Shown here one piece after another: positions 47,489 through 59,004 of a stretch of 64,000 nt of DNA (its first letter is position 1; each line of letters starts with the position of its first letter). The position numbers and the translations under genes were made by a program. The notes under the pieces are model-generated. The model was not told the origin of the DNA. It did no database searches and was given only the letters and a program-made list of their open reading frames with translations. Source of the stretch: Prosapia bicincta. Lineage: Eukaryota; Arthropoda; Insecta; Hemiptera; Cercopidae. The DNA is taken from contig JBAIZL010000007.1 of NCBI GenBank assembly GCA_036971475.1, forward strand, positions 27,890,447 to 27,954,446, read 5' to 3'.

Positions 47489-49026
47489 CTTAAAAGGAAT
47501 TAAAAAATCTAGGCAAATAATCTAAAACAGATGTCTTGGTCAGCAAGGTCAGGTATTTTAGTCTTGAACTGCAACAGTTTTTGGTCAATCTATAGAAAAG
47601 CTTTACAGTAAATTCAGATGGGACATTTTCAATCATTCTTCACATATAACTACGAAGTGGCTGAAATCTCCAGCATGTTCATGTTTGTGCACACCATCAC
47701 AAACATATGTGATGAGTTTCCTGTCTGCCTTATTGGCTGATCTCATAGATGAGGGGATATAGGAAGTAGTGGAATACTGACAAATCCTTGAACTCAAATA
47801 GTGAATATGCTTTAAAAAATAGCAGAAAACCTAGTTATATAAAGAAAGAAATTTCAGTTAGGCTTTTTATTTATAACTTAAAAGAAGCTACTTTCCAAGT
47901 CACCATTGCAGGTCAATCAGTAAATGCGTACGTCTATAGAAGTAGACGTAATTACATTTGTAAAATTAAGTTCAACTTGAATATTGTAGAGTAAACATTA
48001 CACAGTGGAATATAGAAAAATAAATATAACAAAAAAGGTTCAATAAATATTGTTTTAAAATTTCTATTCATCGGGATTCGGATTCTCGTGGTTTCACTGT
48101 AATATATTGAAGTGATAATATATTTTTTTACAATAATTTATTTTAGTAAGCTGGAAATACACCAAACCATGTCCAAGAAAACTAAAGGTTTAAACATTTA
48201 TTGTAGATATTGTTAAAGAAATGTTTCACGTTTCAATTGTTTTGTCCGTTTACTTTTATAGTTTTACAAAAATTATATATTTTTAAATTTAACTTATAAT
48301 TTGTTGTTATTATAATATATTTATAATTTTCCATTTGTATTACAAGTATACTAGTAAATTATTCTTTTAAATATTTCATGCTACTATAATTCAATGAAAT
48401 AGGTTTTTCCACAACTAATTGTAGGCAATTGAACGTCATATAGTTTTTAATATAACTCTTGGTTTTAAAGCTATGGTAATTTCTTCAAATACCCTAATAT
48501 TATATAAAATTTCAAGAATTTAAAATCAAAGAATAACACAAATTATAAATAAAATAAATTAATTTAACCACGTAAGTAAAAACGTAATAAATGTTTTATT
48601 TATGTGGTTGGTAATAATTTATATTATCTATAATTTGTTATTGTTGGTTTTTGAATTTTTTAAATTGTATGTATGTTTGTGATGTTTTTATTTAATATTA
48701 TTCTGCTAAAGAGGTTACCATAGTATATCCAAATATCAAGAATTTTATTAAAAAAACTGTATGATGCTGAATTATTTATAACTAATCATGGAACACCTAG
48801 TTAATTATTGTTTGTTTTCAACAAAAATCTTTCTTCAAAGATTAGTGCAAGATGACTTTTATTAAAAATTCAGGTTATATTAAAAATGCCTGTGAAAGAT
48901 ATATTTTTCCTTTTTTCTATAAACTTACCCTAAGAAAGGTAATAATGAAGGAATTATGAAACTTTTGCTACTGTTTCTTATATACTCTCTCAATTTAATG
49001 TAGGTTTTTAAATTTAACACTACTAG
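47489..49026 (+). other. Intron 10 stretch, no feature
   Basis: AT-rich DNA. An open frame at 47788-47994 (+) has no recognised motif. Confidence 0.4.
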
Positions 49027-51983
49027 TATAGGTATTTCCTGTTCAGCTGGCACTTGGCCTTGACGAGGCACAATAGGCAGGGGGTGGGTGGAGGTTAGGT
49101 AAAGACCATTCTGCAAACATTTCCGCCCACTCACAATGTTGACTTCCCAAACGATGACTAATAGAAGATGGTGCTGTTATGACAAATGCCGGACATTCCT
49201 AACGACTTTAGTAACCAGTCTTAATTTTTGTAAGAGAAGTGTCACTGTGGGTTATTTAGTAAAATGTTTCTAATGTGTGGCTGTAGGTTTTTAAAGATGG
49301 CAGAATTTAAAACAAAGCTAGGGATTGGAGGGAAAGTCTTAAATAGCCAAAGTAAGAAAAGAGTATCTAATGTTTATACATTTATGAGAGAAGAGTGTAA
49401 GAGTAGTGTGACAAAGGCAAGAGAGTGGACGGCCGCAGCAACCGGAGTATCTCTACGGACTATTTTAAAAAATCAACAAGTAATTAGACGCCATAAGAGT
49501 AAGTGAAGATGACAACAAATCTATTTTAACACCTCAAAAAAACAGGAAAAGCCTGAAGCCCATTTCTGGGCTAGACAATTTTGATAATTGAGTTCTTCTC
49601 AGAGTGTTGTCCGAATTTTATATAACAGAAAGAAGGCTGCCAGTGGCAAAAGTGTTTCAAAATGCACTAAGAAAAAAACTAAATTAAAACGAAGTGATCA
49701 AAGTGTTTGTAGGATTTAAAAAAAAAGGGTTTTTTGGTAAAGGACAAAACTAATTGGAGGATCTTCATTGAAAAGCCAGAGATTATGAAAAAAGAATCAC
49801 TTATCTCCAGTCAATAAAAACATTCAGATCAGAGGGTTGACCCATAGTGTACATGGATAAGAGCTATGTATGTTCGGATCATGTAGTGGGAAAATGTGGT
49901 CGGATGGAGCCACTAATGTTTTGCATACTCCAGTATCTAAAGGTGAGAGATGGATTATAGTCCATACTGGAGGGGAACTGGGGTTTGTCCCAACGCTTTG
50001 GCTATATGGAAGGCTGGGAAAAAAGTAAGAGAATATGGAAAAATGAATCACTTATCTCCAGTCAATAAAAACATTCAGATCAGAGGGTTGACCCATAGTG
50101 TTCATGGATAAGAGCTATGTATGTTCGGATCATGTAGTGGGAAAATGTGGTCGGATGGAGCCACTAATGTTTTGCATACTCCAGTATCTAAAGGTGAGAG
50201 ATGGATTATAGTCCATACTGGAGGGGAACTGGGGTTTGTCCTGAACACTATGGCTATATGGAAGGCTGAGAAAAAAGTAAGAGAATATGGAAAAATGAAT
50301 CACTTATCTCCAGTCAATAAAAACATTCAGATCAGAGGGTTGACCCATAGTGTTCATGGATAAGAGCTATGTATGTTCGGATCATGTAGTGGGAAAATGT
50401 GGTCGGATGGAGCCACTAATGTTTTGCATACTCCAGTATCTAAAGGTGAGAGATGGATTATAGTCCATACTGGAGGGGAACTGGGGTTTGTCCCAACGCT
50501 TTGGCTATATGGAAGGCTGGGAAAAAAGTAAGAGAATATGGAAAAATGAATCACTTATCTCCAGTCAATAAAAACATTCAGATCAGAGGGTTGACCCATA
50601 GTGTTCATGGATAAGAGCTATGTATGTTCGGATCATGTAGTGGGAAAATGTGGTCGGATGGAGCCACTAATGTTTTGCATACTCCAGTATCTAAAGGTGA
50701 GAGATGGATTATAGTCCATACTGGAGGGGAACTGGGGTTTGTCCTGAACACTATGGCTATATGGAAGGCTGAGAAAAAAGTAAGAGAATATGGAAAAATG
50801 AATCACTTATCTCCAGTCAATAAAAACATTCAGATCAGAGGGTTGACCCATAGTGTTCATGGATAAGAGCTATGTATGTTCGGATCATGTAGTGGGAAAA
50901 TGTGGTCGGATGGAGCCACTAATGTTTTGCATACTCCAGTATCTAAAGGTGAGAGATGGATTATAGTCCATACTGGAGGGGAACTGGGGTTTGTCCCAAC
51001 GCTTTGGCTATATGGAAGGCTGGGAAAAAAGTAAGAGAATATGGAAAAATGAATCACTTATCTCCAGTCAATAGAAACATTCAGATCAGAGGGTTGACCC
51101 ATAGTGTTCATGGATAAGAGCTATGTATGTTCGGATCATGTAATGGGAAAATTGTGCTCGGATGGAGCCACTAATGTTTTGCATACTCCAGTATCTAAAG
51201 GTGAGAGATGGATTATAGTCCATACTGGAGGAGAACTGGGGTTTGTCCTGAACACTATGGCTATATGGAAGGCTGGGAAAAAAGTAAGAGAATATGGAAA
51301 AATGAATCACTTATCTCCAGTCAATAGAAACATTCAGATCAGAGGGTTGACCCATAGTGTTCATGGATAAGAGCTATGTATGTTCGGATCATGTAATGGG
51401 AAAATTGTGCTCGGATGGAGCCACTAATGTTTTGCATACTCCAGTATCTAAAGGTGAGAGATGGATTATAGTCCATACTGGAGGAGAACTGGGGTTTGTC
51501 CTGAACACTATGGCTATATGGAAGGCTGGGAAAAAAGTAAGAGAATATGGAAAAATGAATCACTTATCTCCAGTCAATAAAAACATTCAGATCAGAGGGT
51601 TGACCCATAGTGTACATGGATAAGAGCTATGTATGTTCGGATCATGTAGTGGGAAAATGTGGTCGGATGGAGCCACTAATGTTTTGCATACTCCAGTATC
51701 TAAAGGTGAGAGATGGATTATAGTCCATACTGGAGGGGAACTGGGGTTTGTCCCAACGCTTTGGCTATGTTTAAGATTGGGAAAAAAGTCAGAGATTATC
51801 AAACAATATAAACAACACAAACTACACTCAGTGGGTGACTAATCAGTTAATGCCTAGTAACATTTTGTGTTTGATCTACTGGACTCATCTACTGGAGTGC
51901 CACAACCCACATGACGGCAGACAATGTTTTTATTTATGCTGGTACAAGTAGGTCAAGTGCCAACTGAGTTGGATATACCTATA
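49027..51983 (+). mobile_element. IS630/Tc1-mariner-like transposon with internal 252-bp satellite
   Basis: The inverted ends TATAGGTATTTCC...GCTGGCACTTGGCCT and AGGTCAAGTGCCAACTGAGT...GGATATACCTATA fit over about 30 bases, at TA. A plus frame at 49298-49506 (RVSNVYTFMREE then EWTAAATGVSLRTI) is the helix-turn-helix of a DDE transposase. From 49807 to 51780 the segment that would carry the first catalytic Asp (YMDKSYVCSD, then SKGERWIIVHTGGELGF) is repeated eight times at 251-253-base steps. Frames break between units. The later catalytic residues are missing. Confidence 0.85.
49807..51780 (+). repeat. Satellite of about eight 252-bp units of transposase coding sequence
   Basis: GGATAAGAGCTATGTATG starts units at 49855, 50106, 50358, 50609, 50861, 51112, 51365 and 51618. 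Two unit types alternate: one with TTTGTCCCAACGCTTTGGC, the other with TTTGTCCTGAACACTATGGC. The last units share TAATGGGAAAATTGTGC. Steps of 251-253 keep close to 84 codons. Confidence 0.95.
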
Positions 51984-52087
51984 CCATTTATTTATTTTGA
52001 GTGTTTGTTTGCACATTTTAAGGTTTTTTTGAATTTTTTTTATTGATATGACTTAGGAAGAAAACCACTTATATGATATTTTTCAGC

Positions 52088-52205
52088 AGACACATTTTGT
52101 GCTTGATCAGCGCTTTGTTCGATCAAGTTAGTCCTGTCTGTGACTCACAGCATTGAATAATGCACTGATCCAGTGTGAAACACGTCAGCTTAAAAATATC
52201 AGCAA
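52088..52205. repeat. Fragment of foldback repeat family C
   Basis: Contains CAGCATTGAATAATGCACTG and an AGTCCTGTCTGTGACTCA string, as in 1975-2015 and 28700-28760. It is a short relic 200 bases before exon 11. Confidence 0.6.
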
Positions 52206-52400
52206 ATAGTATTATTTTTTGCTAAGTGATATTAATAAGAAAACATTTTTCATTATTATTAAATAGCAATAACATTTATTATTATTAAATAACATTTGCA
52301 TAATTTTTTTATATCTAATTATTGATAAACGTGACATATTGAGTTAACCCATCATTGTGCTTTCATTTTGAGTTGTTATTGCTGTTATTGAAAATACCAG

Positions 52401-52668
52401 GTAAAAATGGGCGTTGGCAGTTTAATAACCCAAGTGCGGCTCAAAGGGCTGCTCGTCTGCTTGGTACAAGCTCAGAAGATTTGGCTAGGGTATTGTTTGA
52501 ACCAGGAGCATGTGCAGCTACATCTTCACGGTCATCATTTAGAACATCTTCTCCAACAAGCACAGACCCTAATGGAGGCCAGTCATTGAGTGGTGTTGAA
52601 GCCTTAGATGGCTTAGCTGAAGGATTATACACAGAAGTGTTCAGTGCTGTTGCAGCTCTCATTAATAG
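52401..52668 (+). CDS. Myosin XVIII exon 11: Ser/Thr-rich loop and helix
   Basis: Completes Ser757 and encodes residues 758-845 plus two bases of codon 846. AAQRAARLLGTSSEDLARVLF matches the conserved AAYLLGCSLEELS helix. A Ser/Thr-rich loop lies at about 797-811 where MYO18A also has a variable Ser-rich insert. GVEALDGLAEGLYTEVFSAV then matches LECLEGMA.GLYSELFTLL, ending at INR. The acceptor is ATACCAG at 52400 and the donor GTGAGT at 52669. It follows the longest intron, which holds the transposon-internal satellite. Confidence 0.93.
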
Positions 52669-53090
52669 GTGAGTTCTTGTAAATACTGTATGTGCCAAAA
52701 TAAACAGTACTTCAGCTGTAGTTGCCTTTTCTTGTTCCGCGTATTCGTGTTGACATATTTCATTAGAGGTTAGTTTTTGCTGATGTCATAACTAGTGCAG
52801 ATACAACTTATCGTAGAGCATTATTTTTGCTCATTTGGAATCGGATGTGCAGGAGGTCCAAGTTTGTCTCACACTGCATTATGTTTTCAGGAACAATTTC
52901 ACAAAAGTTCAGTACTGTGCTTTGATATTAACAATCTACAATGGAAAACCTGATTTTTTGAGTGACGTATGATTTTCGGATGAATGTCTTACGCATGTCA
53001 TGTACTTTAGCTTCTGTTCCCATCTGTGAGCTATACACCTACATCTGAGAAGGTGATGACTACAGATGAACAGGAGTGAATAGTGAGGCT
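52669..53090 (+). other. Intron 11, start
   Basis: No feature recognised. Confidence 0.4.
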
Positions 53091-53500
53091 GTTAAATCGT
53101 TCTAGTGTCACATGACCCTCTTTCAAAATTACGAAAATGTTGTCAGTGTATCTGATCGACACAGTTGCTTGTGTGTTTGAGTTTAAAGAATTCCCCTTCG
53201 ATCTTTCCCGTTTACTGTTTTGTGTACAGTAGGGCCTTCCTAGTACTCACTGTATTCTTTGTAGGAAGTTTCTATCCTCAAACTGAATATAATTTTGTCT
53301 AAGATGAACCTGGTGAGGATAAAGTGTGTCTGAACATTTTTATAGCTGATGCTGAGTAGGTATTTTTGTGTACTTTTGGTAGCATGTGAAATTGAGAAGT
53401 GGAGGGGTATTGCACAGTAATTCTAAAATTACTTTATAGATATGTTGTTTAGACGCTTCATATCTGACCCATTCAGAGAGTAAATTGTATTTCATTGTTA
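53091..53500 (-). mobile_element. Decayed Penelope-like reverse transcriptase piece
   Basis: The minus strand near 53165-53120 reads VSIRYTDNIFVILKEG, which resembles the RYVDDIFVIWK catalytic motif of Penelope-like RTs with Val to Thr and the second Asp to Asn. Flanking sequence is too broken to read as protein. Confidence 0.45.
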
Positions 53501-54080
53501 GGTCATGTAATAGAGGTCTGTATGTTTTATTCCCAAGCAATGGCTAATAATGATAATACAGATAGTGCAATTGTACAGAATATAAAAAAGAATTATAAAA
53601 TTGTAAAAAACAATGTAATTAATATTGTATTGCAGTGGATCCCATCTAGTATGGGAATACATGGGGGGAGAGGCCGCAGATGAACTTGCAGAGGGACTAA
53701 AATTGTTCAAAAACCATCAGAAGTTCTATCACTACAAGCAAGAATAAAAAGTATTAAAACATCTTACCTACAAGGTTTTAGGAATATGATGGAAGAAAGA
53801 TTGAAGGATAAGTCCTATAATGTGTTTGAGGCGAATAGAACACTCCTGAAAAAAACATCTGTTGCTAACTTCAGACTGGCCACAGGGAATGACTGTCTCG
53901 CCAGACATCTCAGTAGAATGAAAATATTAGAATGCAACAGGTGCACAATATGTGCATGCCAAACCTCTATTATGGACAAGTACCACTTCCTGGTCTGCAG
54001 TGGACTAGTTAAGGAAAGACAACAACGAAGGGACTTACCTGGATTGTATTGGGAGGCAAGATCTCGAATGGTTTAAGCCA
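53501..54080 (+). mobile_element. Non-LTR retrotransposon RNase H / tail relic
   Basis: On the plus strand, IEVCMFYSQAMANN recalls the RNase H FSDSQAAI motif. VLQWIPSSMGIHG at about 53630 is the WIPSHxGIxGNE segment with the His lost. After frameshifts, 53786-54076 reads VANFRLATGNDCLARHLSR and ends in a zinc-knuckle-like region (CNRCTICACQ...YHFLVC). This is the typical C-terminus of I/Jockey-type elements. Confidence 0.65.
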
Positions 54081-55159
54081 AGTGAAAGGCATTGGGAAAA
54101 GAAGATGTTTTATTCCCTTATCAACCTCTTCTGAAATTTAAAAACGTAGGAAATTTGTTGACGAGTAGGATTCACCCTGTCTATAGTATTACTGTATAAG
54201 GCATACTACTTCCGAGCATACTAACCAGGTCAGTTGTAATTTATAATTGTAGCTGTATTTGTCGAAGATGGAGATAGTTTTGTTGAACGGAATTTGAATT
54301 TAAATATAATTTTTTGTCGATATTTGTTTACTATTTAATACTTGAATAGTCATTCTGGCTCAAAAGTCAAGCTAAAATCTTATAATTAGATTTTCTTTTA
54401 GAGTTTTTTCTGAGGTGTTGGGTAGTAAAAATCACATTTCACTTTCAAAAAGATTGTTATTAATTTTAAACCCAGAAAACCCAAATATTGATTTTGTCTG
54501 CAATTGAAGATTTATGAACCTATGGTATTATTTTATTTGCTATCCTTTGAATAAACACGTGGGAAAACCCTTAGACTTTTGACACAAAAAAAAATGGTGA
54601 CTATGTACCCTGTGTAGTATTTAATATCCAGATAGCTTAACCTAAAAATATTCAACCTAGAATATAGCACAATTTATATATGGGAATGCTCCTGCAGGCT
54701 GTTAACCGATCTCACATACTGGTATGTGAATGCTAATCAGACAGTTAAATACTATTGTGAAATGATTTTTTTTATCTCAATAGAATATTTTGCTCACACT
54801 GTGGGCTGTCGTATAGGCAGGGCATCTCAGTATCTGCTTGTCTTAATTGTTTTACATAAAGTAACCTCCTTCATTCTATTTAACTGCAATTTTTTTAATT
54901 ATATTGCAATTTTATCAAAGCTTTTAGTATTTATATTTGAACTCCACATTTACGTATTCCAGTATTTGTTAATGTAAACTTTGAGCCAAGAATTTTATTA
55001 TGTAAACTCTAAAACTAAAGTGAAAGTATTAAAACATGTTTGAATTTCTAAACTTTGCACCATCCCTTTTATCCTTCTTTATTGTATATTTTAATTGATA
55101 ATAACGTTCCTGAACAAAAATTATAATTGCTTGTTTCTTTGTTCCATGCATAAATGCAG
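54081..55159 (+). other. Intron 11, end
   Basis: AT-rich intron. The open frame at 54726-54977 is unrecognised. No repeat found. Confidence 0.5.
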
Positions 55160-55352
55160 ATGCATCTTAGTACCTGTACATTCAGTTTGTTCGTTGATTG
55201 TAATGGATTGCCCAGGTTGGCAGAATCCAGCTTCTAGCGACACTCACAAAAGTGCAGGATTTCATGACCTCTGCCACAATTACCTGGCAGAAAGGTTACA
55301 ACTACTTTTCCAGCAAAGTGTAATCATTGCGCCAAGAGATCGTTATAATCAG
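55160..55352 (+). CDS. Myosin XVIII exon 12: switch 2 and relay start
   Basis: Completes Arg846 and encodes residues 847-910. Switch 2 is DCPGWQ at 862-867, where active myosins have DIxGFE. The Gln in place of the conserved Glu matches VDTPGFQ of MYO18A and goes with loss of normal ATP hydrolysis. FHDLCHNYLAERLQLLFQQ is the relay helix region. The acceptor AAATGCAG at 55159 is preferred over TCTTAG 11 bases on, because the latter breaks phase with exon 11. The donor is GTAAAA at 55353. Confidence 0.93.
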
Positions 55353-55389
55353 GTAAAAAATTATTGGAGGTGAAGCATGTTGTTATTCG

Positions 55390-55394
55390 TGTGT

Positions 55395-55447
<53 letters not shown>

Positions 55448-55660
55448 CGTGCGTATTATTTAACATTGTCCATTATTATTCCGTTGCACTGACTTTATAG
55501 AGTTATTATATGTTAATTTTAAACAATTATTCCATCATTAAGTGCAATCAAAAATGATTTGACGATGGCCAAGTGACTGAAAGGTGCCTCCTCACAAGGT
55601 AAAACTTAATTGCACTTATGGTGGAATAATTGTTTACAATAACATATAATATATATAATT
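55390..55660. mobile_element. (GT)n microsatellite followed by family A terminal-repeat pair
   Basis: A (GT)n tract at 55391-55442 abuts an inverted pair (about 55470-55555 and 55580-55655). The pair has CGTTGCACTGACTTTATAG and GATTTGACGATGGCCAAGTG with GACTGAAAGG, like 1260-1310 and 13190-13215. Confidence 0.65.
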
Positions 55661-56367
55661 TAATTTTACAATTTTATTACTTAATTCTATTTTAATAAAT
55701 GAATCAATATTTATGCAGATAACTTATAGTACTACATCATAAAATATAAATCTGTGCCATTTTGATATTTAATCTTTTATTTACATATGTGGTTCACTTC
55801 AGTCTTTTCTTCTTTTTTGATTGAAAATGATCATTGTATGATTAAAATATTTCAATAGTGTGATGTGTTTATATGTGTCTATTTATTTATTTCCAAAAGA
55901 TTGCAGTTTTGGACAATTGCAATTAGGTAAGGTCTGTCAATCTCCTATCTATTCCAAAAATTTATATATATCATCGGCAAAGTTTTGGAAATTGATTTAT
56001 TACCATCATCAGGCCTTATTATGTTTTTTTTTTTATATCCATATATTGCAGCTACTGAGGTCATATTTACTTGTAATGTATTCGAAAACGTGAGTTGTTT
56101 ATTCCACACCTAACTATCAAGATCCTTACTTTTGTTGTAATCATCTTGAATTCACTGAAAAATCTTAAGTAATTAATAAGTAACTGAGTGAAAACTATTT
56201 ACTTTCTCGCTGATGCGTTTAGAAACAATCATTTCATTGACAAAGCCAATGATTTTTTATTATTGTCTTCAAAATAGTTACCATTAACTCTTGGGGGATT
56301 TTTTCAACAAAATCATTTTTTTCAGAATCTTCGAGTCCTGAAATCTGTTATGTCTGAAATCTCTTCG
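55661..56367 (+). other. Intron 12 stretch with decayed terminal repeats
   Basis: 55905-55965 resembles one arm of the 13457-13605 palindrome. On the minus strand CTGATGA (complement of 56006-56012) with a GG/CC-closed hairpin and AAAA is a decayed hammerhead-like core. Confidence 0.4.
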
Positions 56368-58615
56368 AGTCAAGAAAACTGTCCTTCAAGGTAATAGTGG
56401 TCCCCAATGCCCATGGCAACTACTATTATGCCCAAATTTAGGGAATAATAAGTCACACTTCGTGGCATTCCAAGGTCAAGAAAACTGTCCTTCAAGGTAA
56501 TAGTGGTCCCCAATGCCCATGGCAACTACTATTATGCCCAAATTTAGGGAATAATAAGTTACACTTCGTGGCATTCCAAGGTCAAGAAAACTGTCCTTCA
56601 AGGTAATAGTGGTCCCCAATGCCCATGGCAACTACTATTATGCCCAAATTTAGGGAATAATAAGTCACACTTCGTGGCAATCCAAGGTCAAGAAAACTGT
56701 CCTTCAAGGTAATAGTGGTCCCCAATGCCCATGGCAACTACTATTATGCCCAAATTTAGGGAATAATAAGTTACACTTCGTGGCATTCCAAGGTCAAGAA
56801 AACTGTCCTTCAAGGTAATAGTGGTCCCCAATGCCCATGGCAACTACTATTATGCCCAAATTTAGGGAATAATAAGTTACACTTCGTGGCATTCCAAGGT
56901 CAAGAAAACTGTCCTTCAAGGTAATAGTGGTCCCCAATGCCCATGGCAACTACTATTATGCCCAAATTTAGGGAATAATAAGTTACACTTCGTGGCATTC
57001 CAAGGTCAAGAAAACTGTCCTTCAGGGTAATAGTGGTCCCCAATGCCCATGGCAACTACTATTATGCCCAAATTTAGGGAATAATAAGTTACACTTCGTG
57101 GCATTCCAAGGTCAAGAAAACTGTCCTTCAAGGTAATAGTGGTCCCCAATGCCCATGGCAACTACTATTATGCCCAAATTTAGGGAATAATAAGTTACAC
57201 TTCGTGGCATTCCAAGGTCAAGAAAACTGTCCTTCAAGGTAATAGTGGTCCCCAATGCCCATGGCAACTACTATTATGCCCATATTTAGGGAATAATAAG
57301 TTACACTTCGTGGCATTCCAAGGACAAGAAAACTGTCCTTCAAGGTAATAGTGGTCCCCAATGCCCATGGCAACTACTATTATGCCCAAATTTAGGGAAT
57401 AATAAGTTACACTTCGTTGCATTCAAAGGTCAAGAAAACTGTCCTTCAAGGTAATAGTGGTCCCCAATGCCCATGGCAACTACTATTATGCCCAAATTTA
57501 GGGAATAATAAGTCACACTTCGTGGCATTCCAAGGTCAAGAAAACTGTCCTTCAAGGTAATAGTGGTCCCCAATGCCCATGGCAACTACTATTATGCCCA
57601 AATTTAGGGAATAATAAGTTACACTTCGTGGCATTCCAAGGTCAAGAAAACTGTCCTTCAAGGTAATAGTGGTCCCCAATGCCCATGGCAACTACTATTA
57701 TGCCCAAATTTAGGGAATAATAAGTTACACTTCGTGGCATTCCAAGGTCAAGAAAACTGTCCTTCAAGGTAATAGTGGTCCCCAATGCCCATGGCAACTA
57801 CTATTATGCCCAAATTTAGGGAATAATAAGTTACACTTCGTGGCATTCCAAGGTCAAGAAAACTGTCCTTCAAGGTAATAGTGGTCCCCAATGCCCATGG
57901 CAACTACTATTATGCCCAAATTTAGGGAATAATAAGTTACACTTCGTGGCATTCCAAGGTCAAGAAAACTGTCCTTCAAGGTAATAGTGGTCCCCAATGC
58001 CCATGGCAACTACTATTATGCCCAAATTTAGGGAATAATAAGTTACACTTCGTGGCATTCCAAGGTCAAGAAAACTGTCCTTCAGGGTAATAGTGGTCCC
58101 CAATGCCCATGGCAACTACTATTATGCCCAAATTTAGGGAATAATAAGTTACACTTCGTGGCATTCCAAGGTCAAGAAAACTGTCCTTCAAGGTAATAGT
58201 GGTCCCCAATGCCCATGGCAACTACTATTATGCCCAAATTTAGGGAATAATAAGTTACACTTCGTGGCATTCCAAGGTCAAGAAAACTGTCCTTCAAGGT
58301 AATAGTGGTCCCCAATGCCCATGGCAACTACTATTATGCCCAAATTTAGGGAATAATAAGTTACACTTCGTGGCATTCCAAGGTCAAGAAAACTGTCCTT
58401 CAAGGTAATAGTGGTCCCCAATGCCCATGGCAACTACTATTATGCCCAAATTTAGGGAATAATAAGTTACACTTCGTGGCATTCCAAGGTCAAGAAAACT
58501 GTCCTTCAAGGTAATAGTGGTCCCCAATGCCCATGGCAACTACTATTATGCCCAAATTTAGGGAATAATAAGTTACACTTCGTTGCATTCAAAGGTCAAG
58601 AAAACTTTCTTTAGG
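56368..58615. repeat. 106-bp intronic satellite, 21 units plus a partial
   Basis: GTCAAGAAAACTGTCCTTCA begins each unit at exact 106-base steps from 56368 to 58488, with a truncated unit at 58594. Identity between units is very high. The marker changes CGTTGCATTCAAAGG (before 57428 and 58594) and CTTCAGGGTAAT (57004 and 58064) recur 11 and 10 units apart. This suggests the array grew by copying a block of about ten units. Each unit contains the palindrome GCCCATGGC-like core. The array ends 150 bases before exon 13. Confidence 0.98.
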
Positions 58616-58766
58616 TTTTGATGATACAAAAGTTTTAATTTAAAGCTTTGTTTTATCCAGCATAGTTAATTTGATTTCAAAGAGACAATGCTTTTTATAT
58701 TTGTTTTTAAAAAACTGTACTTAGTCTACTGCTTTTACAAACCAGATTTTGTACAATTATTTTTAG

Positions 58767-59004
58767 GAACACATAGAAGTAAATGAATGTGAAGGTATAG
58801 GGGAAAGCATTTCATATGGAAGTCTTGTGACGATACTGGACAAATGTACTCAACCTTCAAGTGCGCGACTTGGTTCCTCTCAACCAGATTTAAGACACTT
58901 AGACCGTAAAGGATTACTTTGGATGCTGGACGAAATCGTACCAAACCCCTCGGCTTCCGATAGCACGTTGATGGAGAGAGTGTTTAATACTTTTTCAGAT
59001 AGAG
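58767..59004 (+). CDS. Myosin XVIII exon 13: lower 50K / relay region
   Basis: Encodes residues 911-989 plus one base of codon 990. EHIEVNECEG opens it, GLLWMLDEIVPNPSASDSTL follows, and it ends ERVFNTFSDR. GLLW(M/L)LDE is the myosin motif after the relay helix (GLLWLLEEE in MYO18A). The insertion before it, rich in Ser and Pro, is where class XVIII members vary. The acceptor is TTTTTAG at 58766, 150 bases after the end of the 106-bp satellite. The donor is GTAAAA at 59005. Confidence 0.93.

Noticed and set aside
50121..51842. Series of 66-88-codon open frames on both strands
   Set aside because: The plus frames are single units of the transposase-derived satellite and the minus frames are their shadows. 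None is a complete gene.
55160..55171. Alternative acceptor TCTTAG at 55170 for exon 12
   Set aside because: Phase with exon 11 is lost, whereas the AAATGCAG acceptor gives a continuous frame into the switch 2 region.
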